Shown here: one piece after another, positions 8,070 through 18,687 of the stretch
Numbering within the stretch: the stretch's first letter is position 1
How the letters are laid out: each line of letters opens with the position of its first letter
DNA from: Deinococcus radiopugnans ATCC 19172
Lineage (GTDB): Bacteria; Deinococcota; Deinococci; Deinococcales; Deinococcaceae
Assembly: GCF_006335125.1 (NCBI RefSeq)
Contig: NZ_VDMO01000021.1
Span: 1-59,774, forward strand
Reading direction: 5' to 3'
Length of the DNA: 59,774 nt
Program-made: the position numbers and the translations under genes
The notes under the pieces: generated by a model
The model's input: only the letters and a program-made list of their open reading frames with translations
Told to the model about the DNA's origin: nothing
Databases searched by the model: none

Positions 8070-8873
8070 TCACGACACCACCGTTCCTGCGCCGTCCAGC
8101 GCCGCCGTGATCGGCTGTCCGGCCCGGGCATCCCCGAAGATCACGCGGCGGACGCCACCCGCCACGGCCTCCGCCGCGCCCAGCACCTTCTTCTTCATGC
8201 GGTCCTGGGCAAATTCCAGGTACGCTTCCACGTCGTCCGCCGGAATATGGCGGATCAGGCTGGCCTCGTCGGGGTAGGCGCGCAGCAGCCCCGGCACGTT
8301 GGACAGCAGCAGCAGCGCCTCGGCCTTTAGAGCCACCGCCAGCGCGGCGGCGGCGCGGTCCCCGTCCACGTTGATCGCCACGCCCTCGTAGCTGCTGGCC
8401 GGAGGGGTCAAGACGGGCAGGTAGCCCGCTGTGAGCAGCAACTCGATCAGGCCGGTATTGACCTTCTCCACCGTCCCCGTGTGATCGCCGCGCAGCACCC
8501 GCGTCTTGCCGTTTTCCACCGCGCGCACGCTGTCCTTGTGGCGGCCCTCGAAAATGCGCCCGTCCAGCCCCGACAGCCCCACCGCGTTGACGTCCAGCCG
8601 CTGCAAGCGCTCTACGATCCCTTTGTTGATCTTGCCACAGTAGACCATCTCGAAGATTTCGAGGGTCTGGCGATCTGTAAAACGGCTGGTGTAGCCGCTG
8701 GGGCTGGTCACGAATCTGGGCGGATGGCCCAGCGCCTCGGCCACGCGGTTGGTCTCGCCGCTGCCGCCGTGGACCAGAATGAGCTTCTCGCCCGCCTTCC
8801 AGCGCGCCGCCAGATCGGCGCACACCGCGTCGTAATCGATCCCGGCGCTGCCGCCCACCTTGACCACGATCAA
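8070..8873 (-). CDS. lysZ: LysW-aminoadipate kinase
   Basis: 267 residues of the amino-acid kinase fold. VKVGGSAGIDY and LVHGGSGETNRVAEALGHPPRF form the phosphate and substrate sites, and FTDRQTLEIFEMVYCGKINK is diagnostic of LysZ rather than ArgB. The enzyme phosphorylates alpha-aminoadipate attached to the carrier protein LysW, in the alpha-aminoadipate route to lysine used by Thermus and Deinococcus. It begins at TTG (8873), with GAGGGAACGAG upstream; the family N terminus I-V-V-K-V-G fits. Other lys genes and lysW are not in the window. A leaderless 5-codon micro-ORF overlaps the start. Confidence 0.93.
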   Translation of the reverse strand: MIVVKVGGSAGIDYDAVCADLAARWKAGEKLILVHGGSGETNRVAEALGHPPRFVTSPSGYTSRFTDRQTLEIFEMVYCGKINKGIVERLQRLDVNAVGLSGLDGRIFEGRHKDSVRAVENGKTRVLRGDHTGTVEKVNTGLIELLLTAGYLPVLTPPASSYEGVAINVDGDRAAAALAVALKAEALLLLSNVPGLLRAYPDEASLIRHIPADDVEAYLEFAQDRMKKKVLGAAEAVAGGVRRVIFGDARAGQPITAALDGAGTVVS

Positions 8874-8887
8874 ACTCGTTCCCTCAT
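8870..8887 (-). other. Candidate leaderless micro-ORF coupled to lysZ
   Basis: TAGCAT (8895-8900, minus strand) lies 7 nt before an ATG at 8887. The frame MRERV stops at TGA (8870-8872), which overlaps lysZ's TTG start as TTGA. It is short enough to be chance, but the same geometry recurs at carD, ispH and the DUF2270 gene. Confidence 0.35.
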
Positions 8888-8961
8888 GCGGGGTATGCTA
8901 GAGCAAAGGGCAGGCGGCGGACACTCAGACGTTCAGACCCGGCACGGACCCTGGGCCGACA

Positions 8962-9957
8962 TCAGCCCATCGTGCGCGGCAAAGGCTGACCCGGCAGAAT
9001 CTTCTTCGGCTCGCGGAACTCGATGTTCTCCCACTCGCCCTCCTCGATCACCTGCAACCCCGGGTTCAGGGCGCGGAAATGGGCCACCACGGCCTGCACC
9101 AGATCGTCGGGGGTGCTGGCCGCGCTGGTGATGCCGATGGCCTTCACGCCGCCCAGATCAAGGCCCGCCAGATCATCTGCGTTTTCCAGGCGCTCGGCCC
9201 GCCCACACGTCTCGGCGGCCAGTTCCAGCAGGCGCATGCCGTTGCTGGAGTGGGTGCTGGTCAGGACCAGAAAGGCGTCCACGTTGGGCGCGATGGCTTT
9301 CACGGCGTCCTGGCGGTTCTTGGTGGCGTAGCACAGGTCCTCGCTGGGCGGCACGATCAGCTTCGGAAAGCGGGCCTTGAGAATGTCCACCGTGCGCCGC
9401 GTGTCGTCCACGCTCAGGGTCGTCTGGGTCAGGACCACCAACTTTTCGGGGTCCGGCACCGTGACCGTGTGCGGGTCGTGCAGCCCCTCACCGCTCTTGC
9501 CCAGCACGCCCACCAGAATGGTGTGGTCCGGGGCCTCGCCGCGCGTGCCGATCACCTCCTGATGCTGGGCGCTGTCGCCGATCAGCAGGATGGTGTGGCC
9601 CTCGCGGGCGTACTTCTTGGCCTCGGTGTGGACCTTGGTGACCAGCGGGCAGGTGGCGTCGATGGTACTCAACCCCAGCGCCCGCGCCCGTTCGCGCACC
9701 AGCGGGCTGATGCCGTGCGCGGAGAACACCACGGTGTCGCCGCCCCCCGGCAAAGCTTCCACGTCGTCCAGATTCTCCACGAAATGCACGCTGTGATCTC
9801 GGGCCAGCCGGTCCACCACGGTGTGGTTGTGGACAATCGAGTGGTAGACGGTGACGGGTTTGTCCTCGGTCTGCGCGGCGCGCTCCACGGCGCCGATGGC
9901 CATGACCACGCCCGCGCAGAAGCCTCGCGGCTTGGCCAGATACAGGCGCTCAACCAT
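8962..9957 (-). CDS. ispH: 4-hydroxy-3-methylbut-2-enyl diphosphate reductase
   Basis: 331 residues, the usual IspH/LytB length. Three Cys for the Fe-S cluster are in their conserved places: GFCAGV (Cys14), DATCPLV and LCYATKNRQ. The substrate-binding HNHTVVDRL and THSSNGMRL segments are present. IspH reduces HMBPP to IPP and DMAPP, the last step of the MEP isoprenoid pathway, which supplies carotenoid and quinone precursors. ATG at 9957 has no good Shine-Dalgarno. Instead a candidate leaderless 15-residue ORF (9950-9997) overlaps its start by 8 nt. Confidence 0.96.
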   Translation of the reverse strand: MVERLYLAKPRGFCAGVVMAIGAVERAAQTEDKPVTVYHSIVHNHTVVDRLARDHSVHFVENLDDVEALPGGGDTVVFSAHGISPLVRERARALGLSTIDATCPLVTKVHTEAKKYAREGHTILLIGDSAQHQEVIGTRGEAPDHTILVGVLGKSGEGLHDPHTVTVPDPEKLVVLTQTTLSVDDTRRTVDILKARFPKLIVPPSEDLCYATKNRQDAVKAIAPNVDAFLVLTSTHSSNGMRLLELAAETCGRAERLENADDLAGLDLGGVKAIGITSAASTPDDLVQAVVAHFRALNPGLQVIEEGEWENIEFREPKKILPGQPLPRTMG

Positions 9958-9997
9958 GAGAACGACGCAGCAACGGGGCGGGGGAGAGGTCAGTCAT
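9950..9997 (-). other. Candidate leaderless micro-ORF overlapping the ispH start
   Basis: TAAACT (10004-10009, minus strand) is 6 nt before an ATG at 9997. The 15-residue frame [15 protein letters not shown] stops at 9950-9952, 8 nt inside ispH. Since ispH lacks an obvious ribosome-binding site, reinitiation after this peptide is a reasonable route of translation. The -10 box overlaps the stop codon of the upstream phospholipase-D-like gene. Confidence 0.4.
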
Positions 9998-10006
9998 GCC
10001 GGTAGT

Positions 10007-11530
10007 TTACGGGCCGGGGCTGGGCGTGACCGTGTCGGGTGTCCCGGCGTCCGGTGGAGGCCCCAGATCAGGAGTCACGGTGTTCAGCCACCATTCGTCC
10101 GGGACCGGACGGCTGGCCGTCTTCCAGATGCGCTCGAAGCTGGCCTCCTGCTGCTGCACCGCCGCCGGATCGCCCGTCGCCAGTGCGGCCTCGGCCAGCC
10201 CCAGCCGTCCCCAGGCACTGAAGTGAAAGTTCATGCTGCCCACCACCACCACCCGGCGGTCCACCGTCAGGGCCTTGGTGTGCATGTTGAAGGTGACGTA
10301 ACGCGCCTCGAAGCGGTCCTGAAGCCCCCGTCGGCGCAGCGCCTGGCGCAGCAGGGTGACGCCGCTGCGGTTGGCCGCCGCCCCCGTGCCGTAGTCCACG
10401 GTCAGCAGCCGGACGTGCACTTCACGCTCCAGCGCCTCCAGCACGGCGGTCATGTACACGGGCCAGGTGTCCGGGCCGCAGCCCTGCGGGTTCAGGTACG
10501 CGCCCCAGCAGTTCAGCGTGGGGCCAAAGTCGGCCTGCATCAGATCGATCTGGCTCTTGGCCGCGCCCAACAGGGCCAGATGGGCGCGGTCGGCCGAGTC
10601 GTCGCCGGGGCGGCGGTACAGCATAAAGGCCCGTGCGTGGCCGCTGGGCACGGCTTCCCGCGCGGCCGCCGGGTGCGTCACCGGGTCCGGCGGGGCCAGC
10701 TGACAGTGCGCCTCCGCCCCACTGCGCGTGACGCCCTCCGGGCAGCGCAGTTGCAGGCTGTGCCGCCACAGATCGTCGAAGGCGGCCACGCCGCTCTGCG
10801 CCACCGGTCCCGTCACGCGCAGGCCCAGATCATGCAGGTCGCGTCCTCCGGCCTCTGAGGCCGGCAGGTGCCAGTCGGTGTAGTTGTAGCCGGCCACCGT
10901 CAGGTCCCGCCCGTCGATCACGTGCAGCTTGACGTGGCTGTGCGGAAAGTAGCGGTAATTGAGAATGGTCAGGGTCCAGCCCACGCGGGCGTCCTGCAGC
11001 GGCACGCCCAGATCGAGCAGATCGGCGAGCAGGGCCAGCGGTTGGGTCCGGCCGTCGGGGCGCTGCAGATCCGGAAAGCCGCCCAGCAGCGCCCGCACCG
11101 TCATGCCCTGCGGGTACGCGGCGGGATCGGCCCGCACCCGCGCGTACAGCGCCGCCACCGCCTGCGCGAAGGTCCAGCCGGGGAGCCCCGGCCCCGCATT
11201 CCACTCCATGCTGGCCAGCAGCACCTCGCTTCTGGCGTTGGCGATCTGGCTGGCAGTCACCTCGAAAGCGTCCAGGGGCGTGGTCAGGCCGCGCGGTGTG
11301 CGCAGGTACCCGACGAAGGCGTTGTCGCAGCTCAGGTCCGGCTGGCCGTTCGCCGTGGTCACGGTCCACAGGGCGTGTTCCAGCGGGTCCGTGGGCGGGG
11401 CGCAGGGGGGCGGGTTCAGCGGCGCGGGCGGCGCCACCGGCCCCAACCCCAGCGGCACCTCCGCGCCCTGCCCGTGCCCACCGCAGGCCAGAGCGAAGGG
11501 CAGCAGCAGACGGGCGGCGCGGGCAGTCAT
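10007..11530 (-). CDS. Phospholipase-D-fold (HKD) lipoprotein
   Basis: 507 residues. The N terminus is a lipoprotein signal (RAARLLLPFALAC, Cys as lipid anchor, then GGHGQG). Two PLD half-sites are visible: HVKLHVID in the first half and HTKALTVD followed by GSMNFHFS in the second, so the active site is complete. The spacing resembles cardiolipin-synthase-like and nuclease-like PLDs. Substrate (phospholipid or nucleic acid) cannot be read. The start at 11530 places the lipobox correctly and has TATGCT (11536-11541) 5 nt upstream; the frame to 11569 lacks these. Unusually for this superfamily, the protein is predicted to be envelope-anchored outside the cytoplasmic membrane. Confidence 0.85.
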   Translation of the reverse strand: MTARAARLLLPFALACGGHGQGAEVPLGLGPVAPPAPLNPPPCAPPTDPLEHALWTVTTANGQPDLSCDNAFVGYLRTPRGLTTPLDAFEVTASQIANARSEVLLASMEWNAGPGLPGWTFAQAVAALYARVRADPAAYPQGMTVRALLGGFPDLQRPDGRTQPLALLADLLDLGVPLQDARVGWTLTILNYRYFPHSHVKLHVIDGRDLTVAGYNYTDWHLPASEAGGRDLHDLGLRVTGPVAQSGVAAFDDLWRHSLQLRCPEGVTRSGAEAHCQLAPPDPVTHPAAAREAVPSGHARAFMLYRRPGDDSADRAHLALLGAAKSQIDLMQADFGPTLNCWGAYLNPQGCGPDTWPVYMTAVLEALEREVHVRLLTVDYGTGAAANRSGVTLLRQALRRRGLQDRFEARYVTFNMHTKALTVDRRVVVVGSMNFHFSAWGRLGLAEAALATGDPAAVQQQEASFERIWKTASRPVPDEWWLNTVTPDLGPPPDAGTPDTVTPSPGP

Positions 11531-11669
11531 GCGGCAGCATAAGCCGCTGGCACGCGCGCTGGGCACCACTTTAAGGCCCGCCCCGGAGGTTCTTAGAGAC
11601 GCGTCAGGTTGGAAACGAGGATCAACAGAGGGGCAGCGTGCGGGACCGGAGGCACGTGCTGTGACCCGT

Positions 11670-13355
<1,686 letters not shown>

Positions 13356-13480
13356 GCCAGGCATTCTAGGGCTTTCAGGTCACCGGACCCTTGGGCGAGA
13401 TGACTGGGGATGGGATGGCCCGCCCAGCCCGCGTGTGGAACCCTCCAGCTCAGCCGCGCTGCCCATTGGAGGCGACCACA

Positions 13481-13514
13481 AAACGTCCCTCCCGCAGATG
13501 CAGGAGGGACGTTT
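13481..13514 (-). terminator. Terminator after the glycine-zipper gene
   Basis: A perfect 12-bp stem (13481-13492 with 13503-13514, AAACGTCCCTCC and its complement) with a 10-base loop. Minus-strand reading continues TTTTG. It lies 16 bases past the stop codon at 13530. Confidence 0.85.
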
Positions 13515-13529
13515 CGCGGTGAGGACGGT

Positions 13530-14192
13530 TTACATGCGGCGGGCGTCCATCGTGTTCTCGTCCACGAACTCGCCGCCGTGGCGCTTGACCGCCTCGGCCA
13601 CCACGTCGTAGGGCACCGCGTCCTCGACGGCCACGGCGCGGCCCCCGGCGTTCACCGTGCTGTGCATCCGGTCGTAGTAGTCGTCGCTGACGCCGTAGGT
13701 GCCGTAATCGTCATCGGCCGTGCGGCCGTCGTGGTTCTCGTCCACACCTGCTGCGCCGCCGGCTGCGCCCACCGCGGCGCCCACACCCGCACCCAGCGCG
13801 GCCATGCCCAGGACCACCGGAATCGCCAGACCGCCGGTGGCCACCGTGGCCCCAACGCCCGCAACGGTGCCTGCCGTTCCCAACAGGCCCGCACCCGCAC
13901 CCACCACGGCGCCCACGCCGGTGCCCTTCACGGCACCCGCGCCCGCGTCTTCAGCGGCGGCACTGGGCTCGCCGTCGGCGGTGTTGTCGTAGGTCCGGAC
14001 GTCGCCGCCCGCTGCCGCCGTGTTGTCCATGCCGTTGCCGTAGGTGTCGGCCATGCCGTTGTCCGCCGTGCGGAGGTCACTGTGGCGGTTGTAGGTCGAG
14101 GTGCCCATGGTCGGGGCCACCACGCCCTTCTGCTGAAGTTCAGCGATGAACGCGTCGGCCTGTGCGGTCGTGGGGAACAGAATGTGTTTCAT
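13530..14192 (-). CDS. Glycine-zipper stress-type protein
   Basis: 220 residues. N-terminal 25 residues (MKHILFPTTAQADAFIAELQ) look like the small alpha/beta domain found at the start of general-stress (17M-like) proteins. The central part (~residues 85-150) is a Gly/Ala-rich membrane-inserting zipper (GVGAVVGAGAGLLGT, then GAGVGAAVGAAGGAAG). Flanks are acidic with Asp/Tyr clusters. The C terminus (EDAVPYDVVAEAVKRHGGEF) again resembles the stress-protein half. I know no defined function; a membrane-associated stress protein is the best reading. It has a strong own terminator. Confidence 0.75.
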   Translation of the reverse strand: MKHILFPTTAQADAFIAELQQKGVVAPTMGTSTYNRHSDLRTADNGMADTYGNGMDNTAAAGGDVRTYDNTADGEPSAAAEDAGAGAVKGTGVGAVVGAGAGLLGTAGTVAGVGATVATGGLAIPVVLGMAALGAGVGAAVGAAGGAAGVDENHDGRTADDDYGTYGVSDDYYDRMHSTVNAGGRAVAVEDAVPYDVVAEAVKRHGGEFVDENTMDARRM

Positions 14193-14224
14193 GTCACCCA
14201 GTCTGGGCGAGGCCTCTCAGGCTG

Positions 14225-14288
14225 ACATGAGACGACCTCAAAAAACCGTTGGGACGATGCTGAAGTGACCTGTAGGTCGGTCTCATGT
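14225..14288. repeat. 64-bp inverted repeat between pdxY and the glycine-zipper gene
   Basis: ACATGAGACGACCT (14225-14238) is repeated in inverted orientation at 14274-14288 (AGGTCGGTCTCATGT), differing by one extra base. The right arm also contributes to a smaller palindrome GACCTGTAGGTC (14267-14278). The element fills almost the whole gap between pdxY's stop and the glycine-zipper promoter region. It may be a terminator or hairpin in the minus-strand mRNA, a paired operator, or a small mobile-element relic. Confidence 0.55.
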
Positions 14289-14296
14289 GACCCCGC

Positions 14297-15202
14297 TCAG
14301 GCGATCTTCTCGGCCTCGAACCGCTGGGAGGGTGACGTGAACTCGTCCTGTGCGGCCACCAGCATGATCTCGCGGCTGCCCGCCTCGTGGGTCCGCTTGA
14401 GCAGGCCGTACAGCGCGCTCATGGACAGACTCAGCGCCGCCCCCACGTCCCGCTGCTGCAGGTAGTGGCCGAAGAACAGCGCGGCGATGGTATCCCCGGT
14501 CCCGTTGCGCGGGGGGTCCAGCGGCAGCAGCGGCGTGCTGCACAGCCACGCCCCGTCGTCGGTCACGGCCAGCGTCTCGATCTGGTCCGCCGGGGCGTCT
14601 TCCCTGACCAGACTGGTGACCACAACGATGCGCGGGCCGCCGGGGTGGAGCCGCTCGCGCAGACTCTGGGCTGCCGCCAGCGCCCCTTGCAGGGTCCGGA
14701 CCTCGCGCCCGGTCAGCAGCTCCAGCTCAAACTGGTTGGGGGTCAGGATGTCGGCGGCCCCCAGCGCCTGCGCCGCGATCAGGTCCGGCAGCTCCGGGCG
14801 CACGAATACGCCGCGCCCCACGTCGCCCATCACCGGGTCACAGCAGTACAGCGCCGCCGCGTTGGCCTCGCGCACGCGCCGCACCGCCTCCACCACCGCC
14901 GCAACCGTGCCGCCCGAACCCATGTAGCCGCTCAGCACGCCCGCGCAACTGTCCAGCGTGCCGCGCGCCTCGATGCCGTCCACCAGCTCGGCGATCTGCT
15001 CGGGCGGAAACACCGCCCCGGTCCACGCGCCGTACCCGGTGTGGTTGGAAAACTGCACGGTATGAATCGCCCAGACCTCGATTCCCAGGCGCTGCAACGG
15101 AAACACGGCGGCGGCGTTGCCGACATGGCCGAAGCTGACCCATGACTGAATGCTCAGGACATTGAGCGGTGACGGTGCGGCGTCCGGGAAGGGGGCTGTC
15201 AT
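14297..15202 (-). CDS. pdxY: Pyridoxal kinase
   Basis: 301 residues of the ribokinase-like PdxY/PdxK family: [27 protein letters not shown] at the N terminus (written here in part), [22 protein letters not shown] for the ATP/metal site, [13 protein letters not shown], and the anion-hole/catalytic segment [15 protein letters not shown] with the catalytic Asp. It phosphorylates pyridoxal in the PLP salvage pathway. ATG at 15202 is 7 nt after TATCCT (15210-15215), so the mRNA is probably leaderless; the frame to 15250 lies upstream of that start point. Confidence 0.95.
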   Translation of the reverse strand: MTAPFPDAAPSPLNVLSIQSWVSFGHVGNAAAVFPLQRLGIEVWAIHTVQFSNHTGYGAWTGAVFPPEQIAELVDGIEARGTLDSCAGVLSGYMGSGGTVAAVVEAVRRVREANAAALYCCDPVMGDVGRGVFVRPELPDLIAAQALGAADILTPNQFELELLTGREVRTLQGALAAAQSLRERLHPGGPRIVVVTSLVREDAPADQIETLAVTDDGAWLCSTPLLPLDPPRNGTGDTIAALFFGHYLQQRDVGAALSLSMSALYGLLKRTHEAGSREIMLVAAQDEFTSPSQRFEAEKIA

Positions 15203-15327
15203 GTTCTTCAGGATAGGCCGCGTGGGGCCATTTCGCGTCCTGCCCCACAAGCGGCCCGGTTGCTGCCTGATGGGATTGTGTGTCTGGGTCTGCGCCGTGT
15301 TCTGGAACTGGCGAGGTTTCGGTGCGT

Positions 15328-16347
<1,020 letters not shown>

Positions 16348-16438
16348 CGGGGCGCAGTATGTCACGGGGGTGAGGCAGCCGGCAGAACCCTGCTGGCCCC
16401 TGGCGTCAGGCCAGCCAGCCGCCCCCCCTCCCTCACCT

Positions 16439-17752
16439 CTACCCGCTCAGTGGCAGCCGCACCGTGAAACGCGCCCCGCCCAGCGGCCCCCGCTCGGCCC
16501 GCGCCTCGCCCCCGTGTGCATGCGCCAGCTCCTGCACGATGGCCAGGCCCAGGCCGCTGCCCCCGGTGCCGCGCGTGCGGCTGCTGTCCAGGCGGGTAAA
16601 GCGGGTGAAGACGGCCTCGCGGCTGGGTTCGGGAATGCCGGGGCCGTCGTCGTCCACGTGCAGCCACGCCTGTGCGCCGCTGGTCTCCACGCTGATCTGG
16701 ACGCGGCTGCAGGCGTGTTGCAGCGCGTTCTCCAGCAGGTTCACGGCGATCTGGCGCACCCGCCCGGCGTCGGCGTGCAGCGGGGCGGGGTGCGGCGCGT
16801 TCAGCTGCAGCGTGACGCCGCGCGCCCCGGCCCGGTCTGTCAGATCGCGCACCACCCCGGCGCTCAGGGCGGCCAGATCCAGCGCCCCGGGCTGCAGGCG
16901 CAGGCGGCCCGCCTCGGCCAGCGTCAGGGTGCGCAGATCGTCCACCAGCCGCGTGAGCTGCTGGGTCTGCTGGCTCAGGAGCGCCACCTGCTCGGGGCTC
17001 AGCGTGTACACGCCGTCCTCCAGGGCGTCCAGCCGCGCCTGCATGATCGCCAGCGGGGTACGCAGCTCGTGGGCGATGTCGGCCACCGCCTGCCGCCGCT
17101 CGTTTTCCAGCCGCTGAAGGTTGGCGGCCATCTCGTTGAAGTTGCCCGCCAGTTCGGCCAGTTCGCGCTCGCCGCTCAGCACCGGGGCGCGGACGCTCAG
17201 GTCCCCGCGCGCCAGCCCCGCCGCCGCCGCCGAGACGGCCAGGATCGGCCGGGCCAGCCGCCGCGACAGCACGAAGGCCAGCAGCGCCGACGCGGCGGCG
17301 GCCAGCAGCCCCACCTGCAGCAGGTTGCGCTGAATGTTCTCCAGAAAGTCCTGGGTGCGCGGCGTGAAGCCCCGGGGCGGCCCACCACTGTCGTCCCGGC
17401 CCCGCACCCTGGCGCCGGCCTCGATCACGATGTCGTTGCCGCCCGCGCCGCGCACCACGCCGTTCACGTCCGGGCTGCTGCGGCCAGGGGGCAGGTAGGG
17501 ATCAGCCGGGGTGCCGGTGCGGATCTGCGGCGTCGGCGCGGCCACGATCACCTCGCCCCGGCGCTGCGCCTCCTGCTGGGCGCGCAGGTACTGCTGCACT
17601 TCCGGCGGCAGGCGGCGGAACTCGCCCTGCACCGCCAGATTGGAAAACACGAAGGTGCTGCCCACCGACAGCCCCACCACCGCCAGCATGGCCAGCAGCA
17701 GCGTGAACCCCAGCGAGAGGCCGCGCCTGCGGGAGGCCGGCGTCTGCTTCAA
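16439..17752 (-). CDS. HAMP-domain sensor histidine kinase
   Basis: 437 residues. First membrane segment ~15-40, a periplasmic region (~41-143) rich in Pro/Gln/Gly with no recognisable ligand fold, second membrane segment ~144-163, HAMP ~164-216, HisKA with His228 in [11 protein letters not shown], and an HATPase domain with [17 protein letters not shown] and GGSGLGLAI. The arrangement is BaeS-like. It is translated with its response regulator (ATGA overlap at 17749-17752) and lies next to a divergent efflux operon, so its likely job is to sense envelope or drug stress and control that operon. Confidence 0.92.
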   Translation of the reverse strand: MKQTPASRRRGLSLGFTLLLAMLAVVGLSVGSTFVFSNLAVQGEFRRLPPEVQQYLRAQQEAQRRGEVIVAAPTPQIRTGTPADPYLPPGRSSPDVNGVVRGAGGNDIVIEAGARVRGRDDSGGPPRGFTPRTQDFLENIQRNLLQVGLLAAAASALLAFVLSRRLARPILAVSAAAAGLARGDLSVRAPVLSGERELAELAGNFNEMAANLQRLENERRQAVADIAHELRTPLAIMQARLDALEDGVYTLSPEQVALLSQQTQQLTRLVDDLRTLTLAEAGRLRLQPGALDLAALSAGVVRDLTDRAGARGVTLQLNAPHPAPLHADAGRVRQIAVNLLENALQHACSRVQISVETSGAQAWLHVDDDGPGIPEPSREAVFTRFTRLDSSRTRGTGGSGLGLAIVQELAHAHGGEARAERGPLGGARFTVRLPLSG

Positions 17753-18432
17753 CCGGTGGCCTCCAGCCGGTAGCCCACGCCGCGCACGGTGCGCAGCAGG
17801 CCCGCCGCCCCCGCCGCCTCCAGCTTGCGCCGCACCCCGGCCAGATGCGCGTCCACCACCCGTTCCAGCGCCTCAGAGTCGGGCAGCGCCGCCGCGAGCA
17901 GTTCCTCGCGGGTAAAGGCGCGGCCCGGCGACTGCGCCAGATGAGACAGCAGCCGGAATTCGGCGGGGGTCAGCGTCAGCGCCTGCCCGTTCACGCGGGC
18001 CAGGACGGCGCGGGGATCGATCTCCAGCGGCCCCACCCGCAGCGGCTTGTCCAGGTCTTCCAGGGCGGCGCTCGCCCGGCGCAGCACCGCCTTGACGCGG
18101 GCCATCACCTCGCGCGGGCGGAACGGCTTGACCACGTAGTCGTCCGCGCCCAGTTCCAGCCCCACGATCTGATCGGTTTCCTCGGCGCGGGCGGTCACCA
18201 GGATCACCGGGGTGCCGCCGTCCGCCCGGACGGTCTTCAGGACGTCCAGGCCACTCTTGCCGGGCAGCATCACGTCCAGCAGGATCAGGTCTGGGCTGAC
18301 GGCCCGGAAGGCGCTCAGGGCCGCAATGCCGTCCCCGGCCCGCTCGGTGCGGTAGCCCTCCTGGCGAGCGTAGGCCTCAAGCACCTCGGCCAGTTGCGGC
18401 TCGTCCTCCACGATCAGCAGCAGGGCGCTCAT
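17749..18432 (-). CDS. OmpR-family response regulator
   Basis: 227 residues. Receiver domain 1-120 with acidic pocket Glu9-Asp10, phospho-acceptor Asp53 (LLDVMLPGKSG), TAR switch Thr and Lys in VVKPF. A winged-helix C-terminal domain ends LLRTVRGVGYRLE, the OmpR/PhoB signature. It is first in a two-gene operon with the kinase and divergent from the efflux operon. An 11-bp-period direct repeat at 18626-18642 in the shared 255-bp intergenic region is a candidate binding site. Confidence 0.94.
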   Translation of the reverse strand: MSALLLIVEDEPQLAEVLEAYARQEGYRTERAGDGIAALSAFRAVSPDLILLDVMLPGKSGLDVLKTVRADGGTPVILVTARAEETDQIVGLELGADDYVVKPFRPREVMARVKAVLRRASAALEDLDKPLRVGPLEIDPRAVLARVNGQALTLTPAEFRLLSHLAQSPGRAFTREELLAAALPDSEALERVVDAHLAGVRRKLEAAGAAGLLRTVRGVGYRLEATG

Positions 18433-18625
18433 GGGCGCGGCCCGCCCGTCAGGAGGGCTGAAGGTGTGGCCGCCGTCCGCCTCGTGCTGTTTTCATGTTG
18501 CCCCCCGCGAGTCCCGTTCATGCGGCCCACAGTAGCCCCGCCGCGTGAAGACTGGGCGAAGGTCAGCGGGGGAAGACCGGGCCTCCAATCTGGCCTCGAC
18601 GCTGATTCAGACGGCGTGGGGGCGC

Positions 18626-18642
18626 CTTCGACAAATCTTCGA
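18626..18642 (+). promoter_or_regulatory. Candidate OmpR-type direct-repeat operator before the efflux operon
   Basis: CTTCGA at 18626-18631 is repeated exactly at 18637-18642, an 11-bp period that places both half-sites on one face of the helix, as OmpR/PhoB regulators need. It sits ~50-60 bp upstream of the first efflux gene start at 18688, whose -10-like CAGACT (7 nt before ATG) is poor, the configuration expected for an activator-dependent promoter. Confidence 0.5.
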
Positions 18643-18687
18643 AAAGCCTGCGCGGAGCGTTCGCACGCCGCCCCCAGACTGCCGGTC

